A stretch of 64,000 nucleotides of DNA from Streptomyces avicenniae. GTDB taxonomy: Bacteria > Actinomycetota > Actinomycetes > Streptomycetales > Streptomycetaceae. Under the pieces are notes generated by a model. The model saw only the letters and a program-made list of their open reading frames with translations. It had not been told where the DNA came from and made no database searches. The stretch covers positions 434,001 through 498,000 of the forward strand of contig NZ_JOEK01000002.1 of NCBI RefSeq assembly GCF_000719135.1. Reading direction: 5' to 3'. Below, piece after piece: positions 34,270 to 43,002 of this stretch; the stretch's first letter is position 1, and each line of letters starts with the position of its first letter. The position numbers and the translations under genes were made by a program.

Positions 34270-34387
34270 GTGCGCCTACCTGTTCTTCGAGGGCCACAGC
34301 GGTCAACGGCCCCTCGGCCGTGCCGCCCGGGTGGATCACCTCCGGGCCGGACGTGCGGCGGATGGCGCGGAACTCCTGAACGCTCAT
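34187..34387 (-). CDS. Possible small ORF upstream of the GRDP-like gene
   Basis: 66 codons from ATG 34387. The first ~35 codons (MSVQEFRAIRRTSGPEV...) have strongly GC-rich third positions, as in real genes here, but the last ~27 run into the GRDP-like gene in another frame and become His/Asp/Arg-rich. It may be a short regulatory or precursor peptide, or the frame may have drifted. Weak ribosome site (GGGA). Confidence 0.3.
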   Translation of the reverse strand: MSVQEFRAIRRTSGPEVIHPGGTAEGPLTAVALEEQVGAHDDHRHDDDRVRPHHPRGQGRPHHPGP

Positions 34388-34564
34388 GGTTCCCGCTCGC
34401 CTCCCGCCGCTCGGTCCCGTCGGTGAACCGATGGTCCCGCCGCCGTCCGGCCGGAACGACGACGCTCCAGGCGTCGCCTGGGCGTCACTCGGCGCGGGCA
34501 GAAGACGTCCGACAAGGCGTCAAAACGGTGTCATCACAGGGCCGACAGGTCTAGGTTCGACGCC

Positions 34565-35344
34565 ATGACGACGTCTGCTGTGGTGCCGAACGATGTGCTG
34601 CGGGCCGTACGTATCGGCCTGCGCCAGAGTCAGGACGACTTCGCCAAGGCGCTCCGCCGGGCGGGTGCTGAGCTGGGGGAGCCGAACGAGGCGTCCAAGC
34701 GGCTGGTGCAGCGCTGGGAGTCCGGGACCAGCAGGACGCCCCGGGGCGTGTACGCCAGGGCGCTGGAACGGGTCACCGGCCGTCCGGTCGAGGCGTTGGG
34801 CTTCGCCCTGCCGGTGCCGATGCCACGGGTACGGGCCGACGGGAAGGGAGGGCACGACATGGAGACGGGCGCAGGTGGTGTCGCCTCGGCCGCGGTGAGC
34901 GTGCAGCAGGCCGTGCAGCCGACCGGGGAGACGTTCTCGGGAGTGTGGCTCAGTCGCTACGAGTTCTTCTCTTCGAGCCGGGACGACTCGTTCGAGGGGA
35001 GGCATCACGTGGTGATCGTCCAGCACGGGAACCGACTGACCGTCCAGAGCCTCCCGGGCGGGAGCAGCAACCCCGACAGCCCGCTCACGCTGGACCTGAC
35101 CGTTGACCGCAACGTGGTCACCGGCACGTGGGTCGAGCAGACGGCCACGGACGGCTACTACAACGGCGCCCGCTACCACGGGGCCGTTCAGCTCCTGGTC
35201 GAACCGACAGGACGGCGCATGTCAGGGAAGTGGGTCGGCTTCGGCAAGGACTTCGACGTCAACACGGGACCGTGGGAGCTGCGGCTCGTGGACAGGTCCA
35301 CGAGCAAGGCGGCGCTGGAGAGGTACGGCCGACCGCCGGAATGA
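34565..35344 (+). CDS. XRE-type regulator with a C-terminal beta-rich domain
   Basis: 259 residues. N-terminal helix-turn-helix (about 10-75: LRQSQDDFAKALRRAGAELG, then KRLVQRWESG), a short linker, and a C-terminal ~140-residue domain rich in beta strands (TFSGVWLSRYEFFSSSR, HHVVIVQHGNRLTVQSL, VVTGTWVEQT), lipocalin-like in pattern, possibly a ligand sensor. TAGGTT at 34552-34557 lies 7 nt before the ATG, so translation is probably leaderless. Divergent from the GRDP-like gene. Confidence 0.82.
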   Translation: MTTSAVVPNDVLRAVRIGLRQSQDDFAKALRRAGAELGEPNEASKRLVQRWESGTSRTPRGVYARALERVTGRPVEALGFALPVPMPRVRADGKGGHDMETGAGGVASAAVSVQQAVQPTGETFSGVWLSRYEFFSSSRDDSFEGRHHVVIVQHGNRLTVQSLPGGSSNPDSPLTLDLTVDRNVVTGTWVEQTATDGYYNGARYHGAVQLLVEPTGRRMSGKWVGFGKDFDVNTGPWELRLVDRSTSKAALERYGRPPE

Positions 35345-35438
35345 CGCCCCCGCCGGAGGGCAGTTGTCGGCATCCTCGCGCGGGGGCGGCGCAGGCTTCA
35401 ATGGACCTGATAGCACGTCAACACCAGCGGAGGTGGCC

Positions 35439-35618
35439 GTGAGCCGTACCGTCATCGATCTCGACGACACTCTCGTCGCCGAGGTGGCGCAGGTCCTGGG
35501 GACCTGCACCGTGGAGCAGACGGTGAACACCGCGCTCCGGCAGGTGCTGGAGACCAGGCGGCTGTACGCGGCGGCCGGTCCGTATCCGTCCGGGGACCGG
35601 GCGGCTCAAGGCCGGTGA
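35439..35618 (+). CDS. VapB-type antitoxin, apparently orphan
   Basis: 59 residues. The SRTVIDLDDTLVAEVAQVLG start, the TVEQTVNTALRQVLETRR helix and a short C-terminal tail are those of VapB/MetJ-Arc-like antitoxins. GTG 35439 is chosen because GGAGG ends 5 nt before it. A VapC PIN-domain toxin would be expected right after, but the next gene is OsmC on the other strand and the 70-nt gap cannot hold one. Confidence 0.78.
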   Translation: MSRTVIDLDDTLVAEVAQVLGTCTVEQTVNTALRQVLETRRLYAAAGPYPSGDRAAQGR

Positions 35619-35687
35619 CCGGCCTGGCGCGAAGGCGCCGCGCTCCCCGGGTGGGGGGGCGCGGCGCCGCCGTGCGGTGGTGCGGGG

Positions 35688-36116
35688 TCAGGCGAGGAGT
35701 TCGGCCTCAAGCGAGATGGGCGCCCCGGCGAGTGCCTTGCTGACCGGGCAGTTGGCCTTGGCGTTCTCGGCGGCGGTCTGGAAGTCCTCGGCGGACAGGC
35801 CGGGCACGCGGGCCTTGACGCGCAGCACGATGCCGGTGATGCCCTCACCCGGCTGGAACGTGACGTCGGCCTGCGTCTGCACCGTCTCGGGCGGGGTGCC
35901 CGCACCGGCGAGGCCGTGCGAGAGGGCCATGGAGAAGCACGACGAGTGGGCCGCCGCGATCAGTTCCTCCGGGCTGGTCCGCCCGTTGGGGTCCTCGGCA
36001 CGGGACGCCCAGGTGACGTCGAAGGTGCCGACGCCCGAGGAGTCGAGGGCGACGGTGCCCGAGCCTCCCATGAGGGGGCCTTCCCAGTTCGTCGTCGCGG
36101 TGCGTGTGGTTGCCAT
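35688..36116 (-). CDS. OsmC-family peroxiredoxin
   Basis: 142 residues, close to the usual length. The two redox cysteines are present in AAHSSCFSMAL and AKANCPVSKAL. OsmC proteins reduce organic hydroperoxides in the cytoplasm and are induced by osmotic or oxidative stress. ATG 36116 has AGGAGG at about 9 nt. The tRNA-Leu gene lies about 80 nt upstream on the same strand. Confidence 0.92.
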   Translation of the reverse strand: MATTRTATTNWEGPLMGGSGTVALDSSGVGTFDVTWASRAEDPNGRTSPEELIAAAHSSCFSMALSHGLAGAGTPPETVQTQADVTFQPGEGITGIVLRVKARVPGLSAEDFQTAAENAKANCPVSKALAGAPISLEAELLA

Positions 36117-36197
36117 GTGGTCGATCCTCCTGGAGGAACGCGGGATGCGGAAGCGGGAGTCGCCTCACGGTACCCACGCTACCGGGGTGACGAGTGG

Positions 36198-36281
36198 TGC
36201 GGCCGGAGGGATTCGAACCCTCACGCGCGCTAGCGCACTGGGACCTAAACCCAGCATGACTGCCAGTTCCATCACGGCCGC
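36198..36281 (-). tRNA. tRNA-Leu (anticodon TAG)
   Basis: 84 nt with a long variable arm, as for class II tRNAs. Acceptor GCGGCCG / CGGCCGC plus A; anticodon arm CTGGG-TTTAGGT-CCCAG gives TAG; T arm with GGTTCGAATCC. A -10 element TAGGAT lies at 36292-36297, inside the 3' flank of the DUF445 gene. CCA is not encoded. Confidence 0.96.
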
Positions 36282-36316
36282 TCGGCGGGTCATCCTACCG
36301 GCCCGCCCCCCGGCCC

Positions 36317-37588
36317 TCAGCCGCCGAGCAGCCGGGTGACGGTGTGGATCGCGAGCCCCGCCAGCGCGCCGATGACCGTGCCGTTGAGGCGGATGAACTG
36401 GAGGTCACGGCCGATGTGCAGCTCGATCTTGCGCGAGGTGGTCTCCGCGTCCCAGGACGAGACGGTGTCGCTGATGAGGGAGGTGATCTCGGCGCGGTAG
36501 CCGGAGACGACGTGCACGGCGGCGTCGGTGACCCAGCCGTCGAGCTTGGCGCGGAGCCGTTCGTCCGTCACCAGCCGGTGGCCCGCGGCGAGGACGGCGG
36601 TGCGGGCGCGCAGCCGCAGGGCGCTGCGCTCGTCCTCGGCGGCGTTCATGATCATGGCGCGGATGTTGCCCCAGGCGGAGGCGATGAGGTCCTGGACCTC
36701 GGGCCGCGCGAGGAGTTCGGACTTGAGGCGTTCGACGCGGGCGCGCGTCTCCTCGTCGTGCTGGAGCTGGCCCGCGAAGTCGGCGAGGAAGCGGTCGAGC
36801 GCGCCGCGCGCGGGGTGGTCGGGGGCGTCGCGCATCTCCGTGACGAAGCGCAGCAGTTCGCGGTGGACGCGGTCGCCGACGCGGCGGTCCACGAAGCGCG
36901 GCGTCCAGCCGGGCGCGCCGCCCTCGACGGCCGACAGGACGGTGTCGCGGTGCTTGACGAGCCAGTCGTGCGCCTGGTTGACGAAGAGGTCCACGACGCG
37001 GCGGTGGCCGCCGTCGGCGACGGTGCGCTCCAGCAGGCGCCCGAGGTGCGGGGCGATCTCGGCGCCGTTGACGCGGCGGGTGATGGCCTCGCCGAGGACG
37101 GCCTGCACGTCGGCGTCGCGCAGGACCGTGAGGCCGCCGCGGACGGCGGTGGCCATCTCGGCGGTGACGCGGTCGGCGTTCTCGGGGCGGGCGAGCCAGG
37201 TGCCGAGGCGGCGGGCGATGCCGATGGCGGCGAGGCGTCCGCGCACGACGTCGGCGGCGAGGAAGTTCTCGCCCACGAAGTCGCCGAGCGACTGCCCGAG
37301 TTGGTCCTTCTTGGTGGGGATGATCGCCGTGTGCGGGATGCGCAGCCCCAGCGGGTGCTGGAAGAGGGCGGTGACGGCGAACCAGTCGGCGAGCGCGCCG
37401 ACCATCCCCGCCTCGGCGGCCGAGGCGACGTAGCCCGCCCAGGCGCCCGCCCCCTGGTGCTCGGCCCAGGTCGCGACGGCGTACACCACCGTCACGAAGA
37501 GCAGCAGGCCGGTGGCGACGGCCTTCATGCGCCGCAGGCCCTTCGCGCGTTCGGCGTCGCCCGGGCTCGGCAGCGTTGTCTCGTCCAT
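36317..37588 (-). CDS. DUF445 family membrane protein
   Basis: 423 residues. An N-terminal pair of membrane segments (about 25-80), the conserved GMVGALADWFAVTALFQHPLG motif in shortened form, a long helical cytoplasmic part, and a C-terminal membrane segment (GTVIGALAGLAIHTVTRLL) match the DUF445 layout (related to YjiN). Function unknown. ATG 37588 gives the typical length; the longer frame reads Arg/Pro-rich shadow sequence. Confidence 0.86.
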   Translation of the reverse strand: MDETTLPSPGDAERAKGLRRMKAVATGLLLFVTVVYAVATWAEHQGAGAWAGYVASAAEAGMVGALADWFAVTALFQHPLGLRIPHTAIIPTKKDQLGQSLGDFVGENFLAADVVRGRLAAIGIARRLGTWLARPENADRVTAEMATAVRGGLTVLRDADVQAVLGEAITRRVNGAEIAPHLGRLLERTVADGGHRRVVDLFVNQAHDWLVKHRDTVLSAVEGGAPGWTPRFVDRRVGDRVHRELLRFVTEMRDAPDHPARGALDRFLADFAGQLQHDEETRARVERLKSELLARPEVQDLIASAWGNIRAMIMNAAEDERSALRLRARTAVLAAGHRLVTDERLRAKLDGWVTDAAVHVVSGYRAEITSLISDTVSSWDAETTSRKIELHIGRDLQFIRLNGTVIGALAGLAIHTVTRLLGG

Positions 37589-37682
37589 GCTTCCGATTGT
37601 CCCGTCCCCGGCGGGCGGACGGGCCCGCCGGTGCCGGTGTGCTCCGGCCGAGTGAGCCGACGTGGTCCGATCGTGGGACGAT

Positions 37683-39011
37683 ATGCGGGTGGGAGTGGTG
37701 AGAGCACGGTGGGGATTCGCCCTGCTCGCGGGCCTGCTGGTGGTCCTGCTCGGCGTCCTCGTGGCGGTCGGCGCGGGGCGCGACACGCGGCGGGACGTCG
37801 CGGCGGCCCCCGCGCCCGAGGCGGTGCCGACGCCGGACGTACGGCCCGCCGCGAGCGGTGCGTGGGTGGGGACCTGGACGGGCGCGCCGTCCGGCGCGGA
37901 GCCGGGCACGCGCGACGGGCTGCCGGGCCGGTCGTTGCGCAACGTGATGACGGCGTCGGTCGGCGGCAGCCGGGCGCGCGTGGAGCTGTCCAACGAGTAC
38001 GGGACGCGCCCGGTGACGTTCACCGAGGTGACGGTGGCGCTCGCGGCGGGCCGCGGCCCGGCGGCGCTGCCGGGGACGCTGCGGGGGCTCACGTTCGACG
38101 GCGAGGGCGCGGTGACCGTGCCCGTGGGCGCGACGGTGCTCAGCGACCCGGTGGACCTGGAGGTCCCCGCAGGGGCGGGCCTGCTGGTGTCGGTGTACGC
38201 GCCGGAGCCGTCCGGCCCGGTGACGTACCACCGCATGGCCCGGCAGACCGGTTACTCGGCGGCAGGGGAGGCCGCGGGTGACGAGGGCGGCGCCGCGTAC
38301 ACGCGGACGACGGAGCACTGGCGCTACGTGACGGGCGTCCAGGTGTTCACGCCCTACACGGACGGCGCGGTCGTCGTCCTCGGCGACTCGCTCACCGACG
38401 GCGTCACGTCCACGCCGGACGCCGACCACCGCTGGACCGACTTCCTCGCCGCGCGGCTGCGCGAGGAGCCGGGCGCGCCGCGGATGGCGGTGCTCAACCA
38501 GGGCATCAGCGGGAACCGCCTGCTGCGCGACGCCCCGTTCGACCGCCTGTTCTACGGGGTGAGCGGGGAGCGGCGGCTGACGGCGGACGTGCTGCGCGAG
38601 GAGGGCGCCCGCACGCTGGTCGTCCAGCTGGGGATCAACGACCTCATCCTCGACCCGCACGAGACGGACGCCGACGCCGTCGTGGCCGGGCTGACGCGGC
38701 TGGCGGACGAGGCGCGGGCGGCCGGGCTGCACGTCGCGGGCGCGACGCTGACGCCGTTCGACTGGAACCGGGCGGAGTCCGTCCGGCTGGAGCGGGTGCG
38801 CCAGCAGGTCAACGCGCGCATCCGCGCGGGCGAGGTCTTCGACGTCGTCCTCGACTTCGACCGCGCCCTGCGCGACCCGAACCGCCCGCACCGCCTGCTG
38901 CCGCGCTACGACTCGGGCGACGGCCTGCACCCGAGCGACGAGGGCTTCCGCGCGATGTCAGCCGCCGTTGACCTGTCGCGCCTCGCGCACGGCGCCGACC
39001 GCACGCTCTGA
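37683..39011 (+). CDS. Secreted or membrane-anchored SGNH/GDSL hydrolase
   Basis: 442 residues. N-terminal hydrophobic anchor/signal (residues ~8-35), a beta-rich N-terminal half, and a C-terminal SGNH domain with GDSLTDG (catalytic Ser), GISGNRL (Gly/Asn), GINDL and DGLHPSDEG (Asp-His pair). Members hydrolyse esters such as acylated sugars or lipids outside the cell. Start taken at ATG 37683. Divergent from DUF445. Confidence 0.85.
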   Translation: MRVGVVRARWGFALLAGLLVVLLGVLVAVGAGRDTRRDVAAAPAPEAVPTPDVRPAASGAWVGTWTGAPSGAEPGTRDGLPGRSLRNVMTASVGGSRARVELSNEYGTRPVTFTEVTVALAAGRGPAALPGTLRGLTFDGEGAVTVPVGATVLSDPVDLEVPAGAGLLVSVYAPEPSGPVTYHRMARQTGYSAAGEAAGDEGGAAYTRTTEHWRYVTGVQVFTPYTDGAVVVLGDSLTDGVTSTPDADHRWTDFLAARLREEPGAPRMAVLNQGISGNRLLRDAPFDRLFYGVSGERRLTADVLREEGARTLVVQLGINDLILDPHETDADAVVAGLTRLADEARAAGLHVAGATLTPFDWNRAESVRLERVRQQVNARIRAGEVFDVVLDFDRALRDPNRPHRLLPRYDSGDGLHPSDEGFRAMSAAVDLSRLAHGADRTL

Positions 39012-39179
39012 CGCCGCTCGCCGCGAGCCGCGCCCCCGGCGCCTGACGCCCCCCTTCCGGGTGAGCCGGACCACGGACGGGGTACGGGTGCGGCGGGTTG
39101 CCCGCGGCCGGTGCCAGAGTGGTTCCTCACGGACCGCGACGGCGGGCGGACGCACCGTGCGGGAGGCGTGACGGCAGCC

Positions 39180-41681
39180 ATGAGCGACGACAGCGACGCG
39201 CGGGAGCCGGGGGAACCGGCAGGGCCGGGGGGACCGGCGGAGCCGGAGCGCGGCGCCCGCTGGCGGCGGTGGCCGTCACGGCGGGCGTCCCGGCCGCCGA
39301 GGACGAAGCGGCGGCGGCACGGCTGGCGCCGCCTGGTCCCGACCTGGCGCATGGCCCTGGGCGGTGTCCTGCTGGTGGTGCTGCTGGCGATGGGCGGCCT
39401 GGTGACGGCGTACTTCCTGGTGGACATCCCGAAGGCGAACGCGGCGGCGGCGGCGCAGAGCAACGTCTACCTCTACGCGGACGGCTCGGAGATCGCGGTC
39501 GCGGGGGAGGTGAACCGCGAGAACGTCGCGCTCGCCGACGTGCCGCTGACGGTGCGGCGCGCCGTCCTGGCGGCCGAGGACCGCAACTTCTACGACGACC
39601 CGCCCGTCGATCTGCGGGCCATGGTCCGCGCGGTGTGGAACATGGTGCGCGGCGAGGGGAAGCAGTCGGGCTCGACCATCACGCAGCAGTACGTGAAGAA
39701 CTACTACCTCGACCAGCGCCAGACCCTGGGCCGCAAGGCGAAGGAGCTGGTCATCGCCGTGAAGCTGGGCCGCGAGGAGAGCAAGGACGACATCCTGCGC
39801 GGCTATCTCAACACCAGCTACTTCGGGCGGAACGCGTACGGCGTGCAGGCCGCAGCCCGCGCCTACTACGACAAGCAGGCGAAGGACCTCACCACCGAGG
39901 AGGGCGCGTACCTGGCCGCGCTGCTCAACGCGCCGGGGGCGTACGACGTGCGGGCCGACCCGGAGAACCGGGACCGCGCGCTGGCCCGCTGGAACTACGT
40001 GCTGGACGGCATGGTCAAGGAGGGCTGGCTGAACAAGACGCGGCGCGACGGGATGGAGTTCCCCGAGCCGGTCGAGATCGCGACGGACGAGCTGTCGGGC
40101 GAGCGCGGCTACCTGGTGGAGGCGGCGGCGGGATGGCTCCAGGCCAACGGCGTCGCGGAGAAGGACGAGCTGCTCGACGGCGGTTACCGGGTGCGGACGA
40201 CCATCGACCCCGACCGGCAGGACCTGCTGCGGCGCGCGGTGGAGGAGGGCTTCCTCGATCGGCTCGCCACGGACGAGGCCCCCGACCGCTTCGCGCGCGT
40301 GGGCGCCACCTCGGTGGACGTGGACAGCGGCGAGGTGGTGGCGATGTACGGCGGCCGTGACTACACCGAGCAGTTCGTCAACAACGCGACGCGCCGCGAC
40401 TACCAGGCCGCCTCGACGTTCAAGCCGTTCGTCTACGCCGCCGCGCTCGACCGGCGGGCCGAGACGGAGGACGGCGACCGCATCGGGCCGCGTACCGAGT
40501 ACGACGGCGACAGCGGGCGCGAGGTGGTCGGCCGCGACGGCGAGAAGACCGGCTGGGCGCCGGAGAACGAGGACGACGCGGACTACGGCACGATCACCGT
40601 CGCCGAGGCCATGGACGCGTCGGTCAACGCGGTCTTCGCGCAGATGGGCGAGGACGTCGGCCCCGACCGTGTGAAGGAGACGGCGGTCGCGCTCGGCATC
40701 CCGGACAACACCCCCGGCCTCGACTCGGCGCAGGGCTCCATCTCGCTCGGCACGGCGACCCCGAGCACGGTGCACGTCGCGAACGCCTACGCGACGCTGG
40801 CCCGGCACGGCGTGCACCGGGAGGTCACGCTGATCGCCGAGGTGACGCGCAACGGGGAGCGGATCGACCTGCCGCGCCGCGACCCCGACCGGGCGATCTC
40901 CCGGGAGGCGGCGGACGGCACGACCGAGGTGCTGCTCGACGTCGTCCGCGTCGGCACGGGCGCGGCGGCGCAGGCCGCGGGGCGCCCCGCGGCGGGCAAG
41001 ACGGGTACGGCGGAGAACGACAAGGCGGCCTGGTTCGCGGGCTACACGCCTGAACTGTCCACCGTGGTCGCGGTGTTCGGGCAGGACCCGGTGTCGGGCG
41101 CGCAGAAGGAGCTGTACGGGGTGGCCGGGCAGGACCGGATCAGCGGCGGCGGCTTCCCTGCGCAGATCTGGGCCCGGTACACGGCGGAGGCGCTGGAGGG
41201 CGAGCCGGAGCGGGACTTCACGCTGCGGTCGCGGCAGCCTGACCCCGAGCTGAGGCCGCGCGGCCCCGACCGGGAGGGGGCGCCGCGCCGGGAGGACCGC
41301 GACGCGGAGGAGAGCGCGTCGCCCGAGCCGTCGGAGGGGGCCGAGGAGCCCGACGAGTCGCAGGAACCGGAGGAGCCCGAGGAGACGGGCGGCCCCGAGG
41401 AACCGGAGGAACCCCCGGGCCCCACCGGGCCGGAGGAGCCGCAGGAGTCCGCCGCACCGGGCGGGCCGGGCGGCGGGGAGCCGACGGGAGCACCGGAGCC
41501 GTCAGGTCCCGAGGAAGGCACCGCGCCTGCCCCGGGCCCCCCGGGCGCGCTGCCGGGACGTGGCGGCGCGCAGGACAGGGGGCGGACGGCGCGGCGTACG
41601 GCTAGAGGTACAGGCCCGTCGAGCCGTCGGAGTCCTGGAGCCGCTCGGCGGCCACGGCGTGCAGGTCACGCTCGCGCATGA
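39180..41681 (+). CDS. Class A penicillin-binding protein (transglycosylase-transpeptidase)
   Basis: 833 residues. A basic cytoplasmic N-terminus, one membrane anchor (about residues 57-82), a GT51 glycosyltransferase domain (catalytic Glu in AAEDRNFY, plus GSTITQQYVKN), and a transpeptidase domain with STFK (SxxK), SVN (SxN) and KTGTAEN (KTG). A long acidic Pro/Glu-rich tail follows from about residue 690. It polymerises and cross-links peptidoglycan outside the membrane. ATG 39180 has GGAGG 13 nt upstream. The final ~26 codons overlap the GroES-like gene antisense. Confidence 0.92.
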   Translation: MSDDSDAREPGEPAGPGGPAEPERGARWRRWPSRRASRPPRTKRRRHGWRRLVPTWRMALGGVLLVVLLAMGGLVTAYFLVDIPKANAAAAAQSNVYLYADGSEIAVAGEVNRENVALADVPLTVRRAVLAAEDRNFYDDPPVDLRAMVRAVWNMVRGEGKQSGSTITQQYVKNYYLDQRQTLGRKAKELVIAVKLGREESKDDILRGYLNTSYFGRNAYGVQAAARAYYDKQAKDLTTEEGAYLAALLNAPGAYDVRADPENRDRALARWNYVLDGMVKEGWLNKTRRDGMEFPEPVEIATDELSGERGYLVEAAAGWLQANGVAEKDELLDGGYRVRTTIDPDRQDLLRRAVEEGFLDRLATDEAPDRFARVGATSVDVDSGEVVAMYGGRDYTEQFVNNATRRDYQAASTFKPFVYAAALDRRAETEDGDRIGPRTEYDGDSGREVVGRDGEKTGWAPENEDDADYGTITVAEAMDASVNAVFAQMGEDVGPDRVKETAVALGIPDNTPGLDSAQGSISLGTATPSTVHVANAYATLARHGVHREVTLIAEVTRNGERIDLPRRDPDRAISREAADGTTEVLLDVVRVGTGAAAQAAGRPAAGKTGTAENDKAAWFAGYTPELSTVVAVFGQDPVSGAQKELYGVAGQDRISGGGFPAQIWARYTAEALEGEPERDFTLRSRQPDPELRPRGPDREGAPRREDRDAEESASPEPSEGAEEPDESQEPEEPEETGGPEEPEEPPGPTGPEEPQESAAPGGPGGGEPTGAPEPSGPEEGTAPAPGPPGALPGRGGAQDRGRTARRTARGTGPSSRRSPGAARRPRRAGHARA

Positions 41682-41955
41682 GGATGTAGGAGACGCCCCG
41701 CACCTCGACCTCGGCGCGGTCCTCCGGGTCGTAGAGCACGCGGTCGCCCGGCTCGACGGTCCGCACGTTCTGCCCCACGGCCACGACGTCGGCCCAGGCC
41801 AGCCGCCGCCCGACGGCGGCGGTCGCCGGGATGACGATGCCGCCCGAGGAGCGGCGCTCACCCTCGGCGGTGTCGGCGCGCACCAGCACCCGGTCGTGCA
41901 GCATCCGGATGGGCAGCTTGTCGGGCGAGGCGGGCAGGGGCGGAGAAGGACTCAC
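41602..41955 (-). CDS. GroES-like co-chaperonin (Cpn10 family)
   Basis: 117 residues. Cpn10 core with IRMLHDRVLVRADTAEGERRSSGGIVIP (in pieces) and ERDLHAV near the C-terminus. No groEL is adjacent, so this is the stand-alone Cpn10 paralogue common in actinobacteria rather than the heat-shock groES. GTG 41955 lies 6 nt after TACGGT (41962-41967), which indicates a leaderless mRNA; a TTG at 41973 is the alternative. Its 3' end overlaps the penicillin-binding protein gene by 80 bp. Confidence 0.85.
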   Translation of the reverse strand: MSPSPPLPASPDKLPIRMLHDRVLVRADTAEGERRSSGGIVIPATAAVGRRLAWADVVAVGQNVRTVEPGDRVLYDPEDRAEVEVRGVSYILMRERDLHAVAAERLQDSDGSTGLYL

Positions 41956-42007
41956 GGGGGCACCGTATCCCAAGGCCGCGCGGGCACCGCCACCGCCCGG
42001 ACCTCCG

Positions 42008-42331
42008 CTACCTGCCCCGGCGACGCGATCCGAGGACGAACAGCCCGGTCACGGCGGCCACCACGACGACGGCGGGCACCACCCGGTCCAGGCGCGGCGC
42101 GCCCTCGGGCGTCACGAACTGCGAACGGGCCGACGTGACGCCCCGGTTGGCGGTCACCAGCAGGCGGCCGACGCTGCGGTCCACGGTCGCCGCCGCGCGG
42201 GCCTTGAGGTCACCGGCGACAGTGCTGGGGTGGACGCGGACGGCGATCTCGTCCAGGGTCTGCGCGAGGCTCTCCCGACGCCGGGCGATCCCCGCCTCGA
42301 TCTGTGCGGGCGTCCTGGCTGTGTCCGGCAC
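42008..42331 (-). CDS. DUF3618 domain protein
   Basis: 107 residues. The N-terminus RTPAQIEAGIARRRESLAQT and HPSTVAGDLKAR are the DUF3618 signature; a membrane segment (VVPAVVVVAAVTGLFVLG) and a basic tail end the protein. It is probably a membrane-associated stress/envelope factor of unknown role. The start is GTG 42331 with GGAGG about 7 nt upstream. Confidence 0.85.
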   Translation of the reverse strand: MPDTARTPAQIEAGIARRRESLAQTLDEIAVRVHPSTVAGDLKARAAATVDRSVGRLLVTANRGVTSARSQFVTPEGAPRLDRVVPAVVVVAAVTGLFVLGSRRRGR

Positions 42332-42524
42332 TCTCGCGCCTCCGTCCTCCGCGTGGTTCTGGCTACGGCACAGTGTGTCAGTTCACGTCGCGGCCTGCCC
42401 GTCCGCGTCCCCGATTAGGCTGTGTGGCGGAGCCCGCGCCCGCCGACGGCGCGGAGCCTCCACCAGCGGACGAGCAGGTCCGCCCCACCCCGCGCACGGA
42501 CGCGGACGACCGCGAGGAGCCTCC

Positions 42525-42992
42525 ATGAGCGCGCGCCTTCAGCCGGGCGACCCGGCACCCGCCTTCACCTTGGACGACGCCGACGGCGAGCCCGTCTCCC
42601 TTGCGGACCACGCGGGCCGCAAGGTGATCGTGTACTTCTACCCGGCGGCGCTCACCCCGGGCTGCACGAAGCAGGCGTGCGACTTCACCGACAACCTCGA
42701 CCTGCTCGCGGGCGCCGGGTACGACGTCATCGGCGTCTCCCCCGACAAGCCGGAGAAGCTGGCGAAGTTCCGCACGGCGGAGAGCCTGCGCGTCACCCTG
42801 GTCAGCGACCCGGACAAGGAGGTCCTGACGGCCTACGGGGCATACGGGGAGAAGCAGTTGTACGGCAAGACGGTCACCGGGGTCATCCGCTCCACGGTGG
42901 TCGTGGACGAACAGGGCAAGGTCGAGCGGGCGCTGTACAACGTGAAGGCCACCGGCCATGTCGCGAAACTGATCAAGGACCTGGAGATCTGA
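42525..42992 (+). CDS. bcp: Thioredoxin-dependent peroxiredoxin Bcp
   Basis: 155 residues, standard Bcp/PrxQ length. Peroxidatic and resolving cysteines in PGCTKQACDF (C-x4-C). Reduces peroxides using thioredoxin in the cytoplasm. GAGGAG precedes ATG 42525 by 6 nt. The NagD-like gene follows after 10 nt and is probably co-transcribed. Confidence 0.93.
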   Translation: MSARLQPGDPAPAFTLDDADGEPVSLADHAGRKVIVYFYPAALTPGCTKQACDFTDNLDLLAGAGYDVIGVSPDKPEKLAKFRTAESLRVTLVSDPDKEVLTAYGAYGEKQLYGKTVTGVIRSTVVVDEQGKVERALYNVKATGHVAKLIKDLEI

Positions 42993-43002
42993 GGAGCCCC
43001 GC

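Noticed and set aside
36198..36281. Attachment site at tRNA-Leu
   Set aside because: No integrase or flanking direct repeat seen; surrounding genes are ordinary chromosomal ones.
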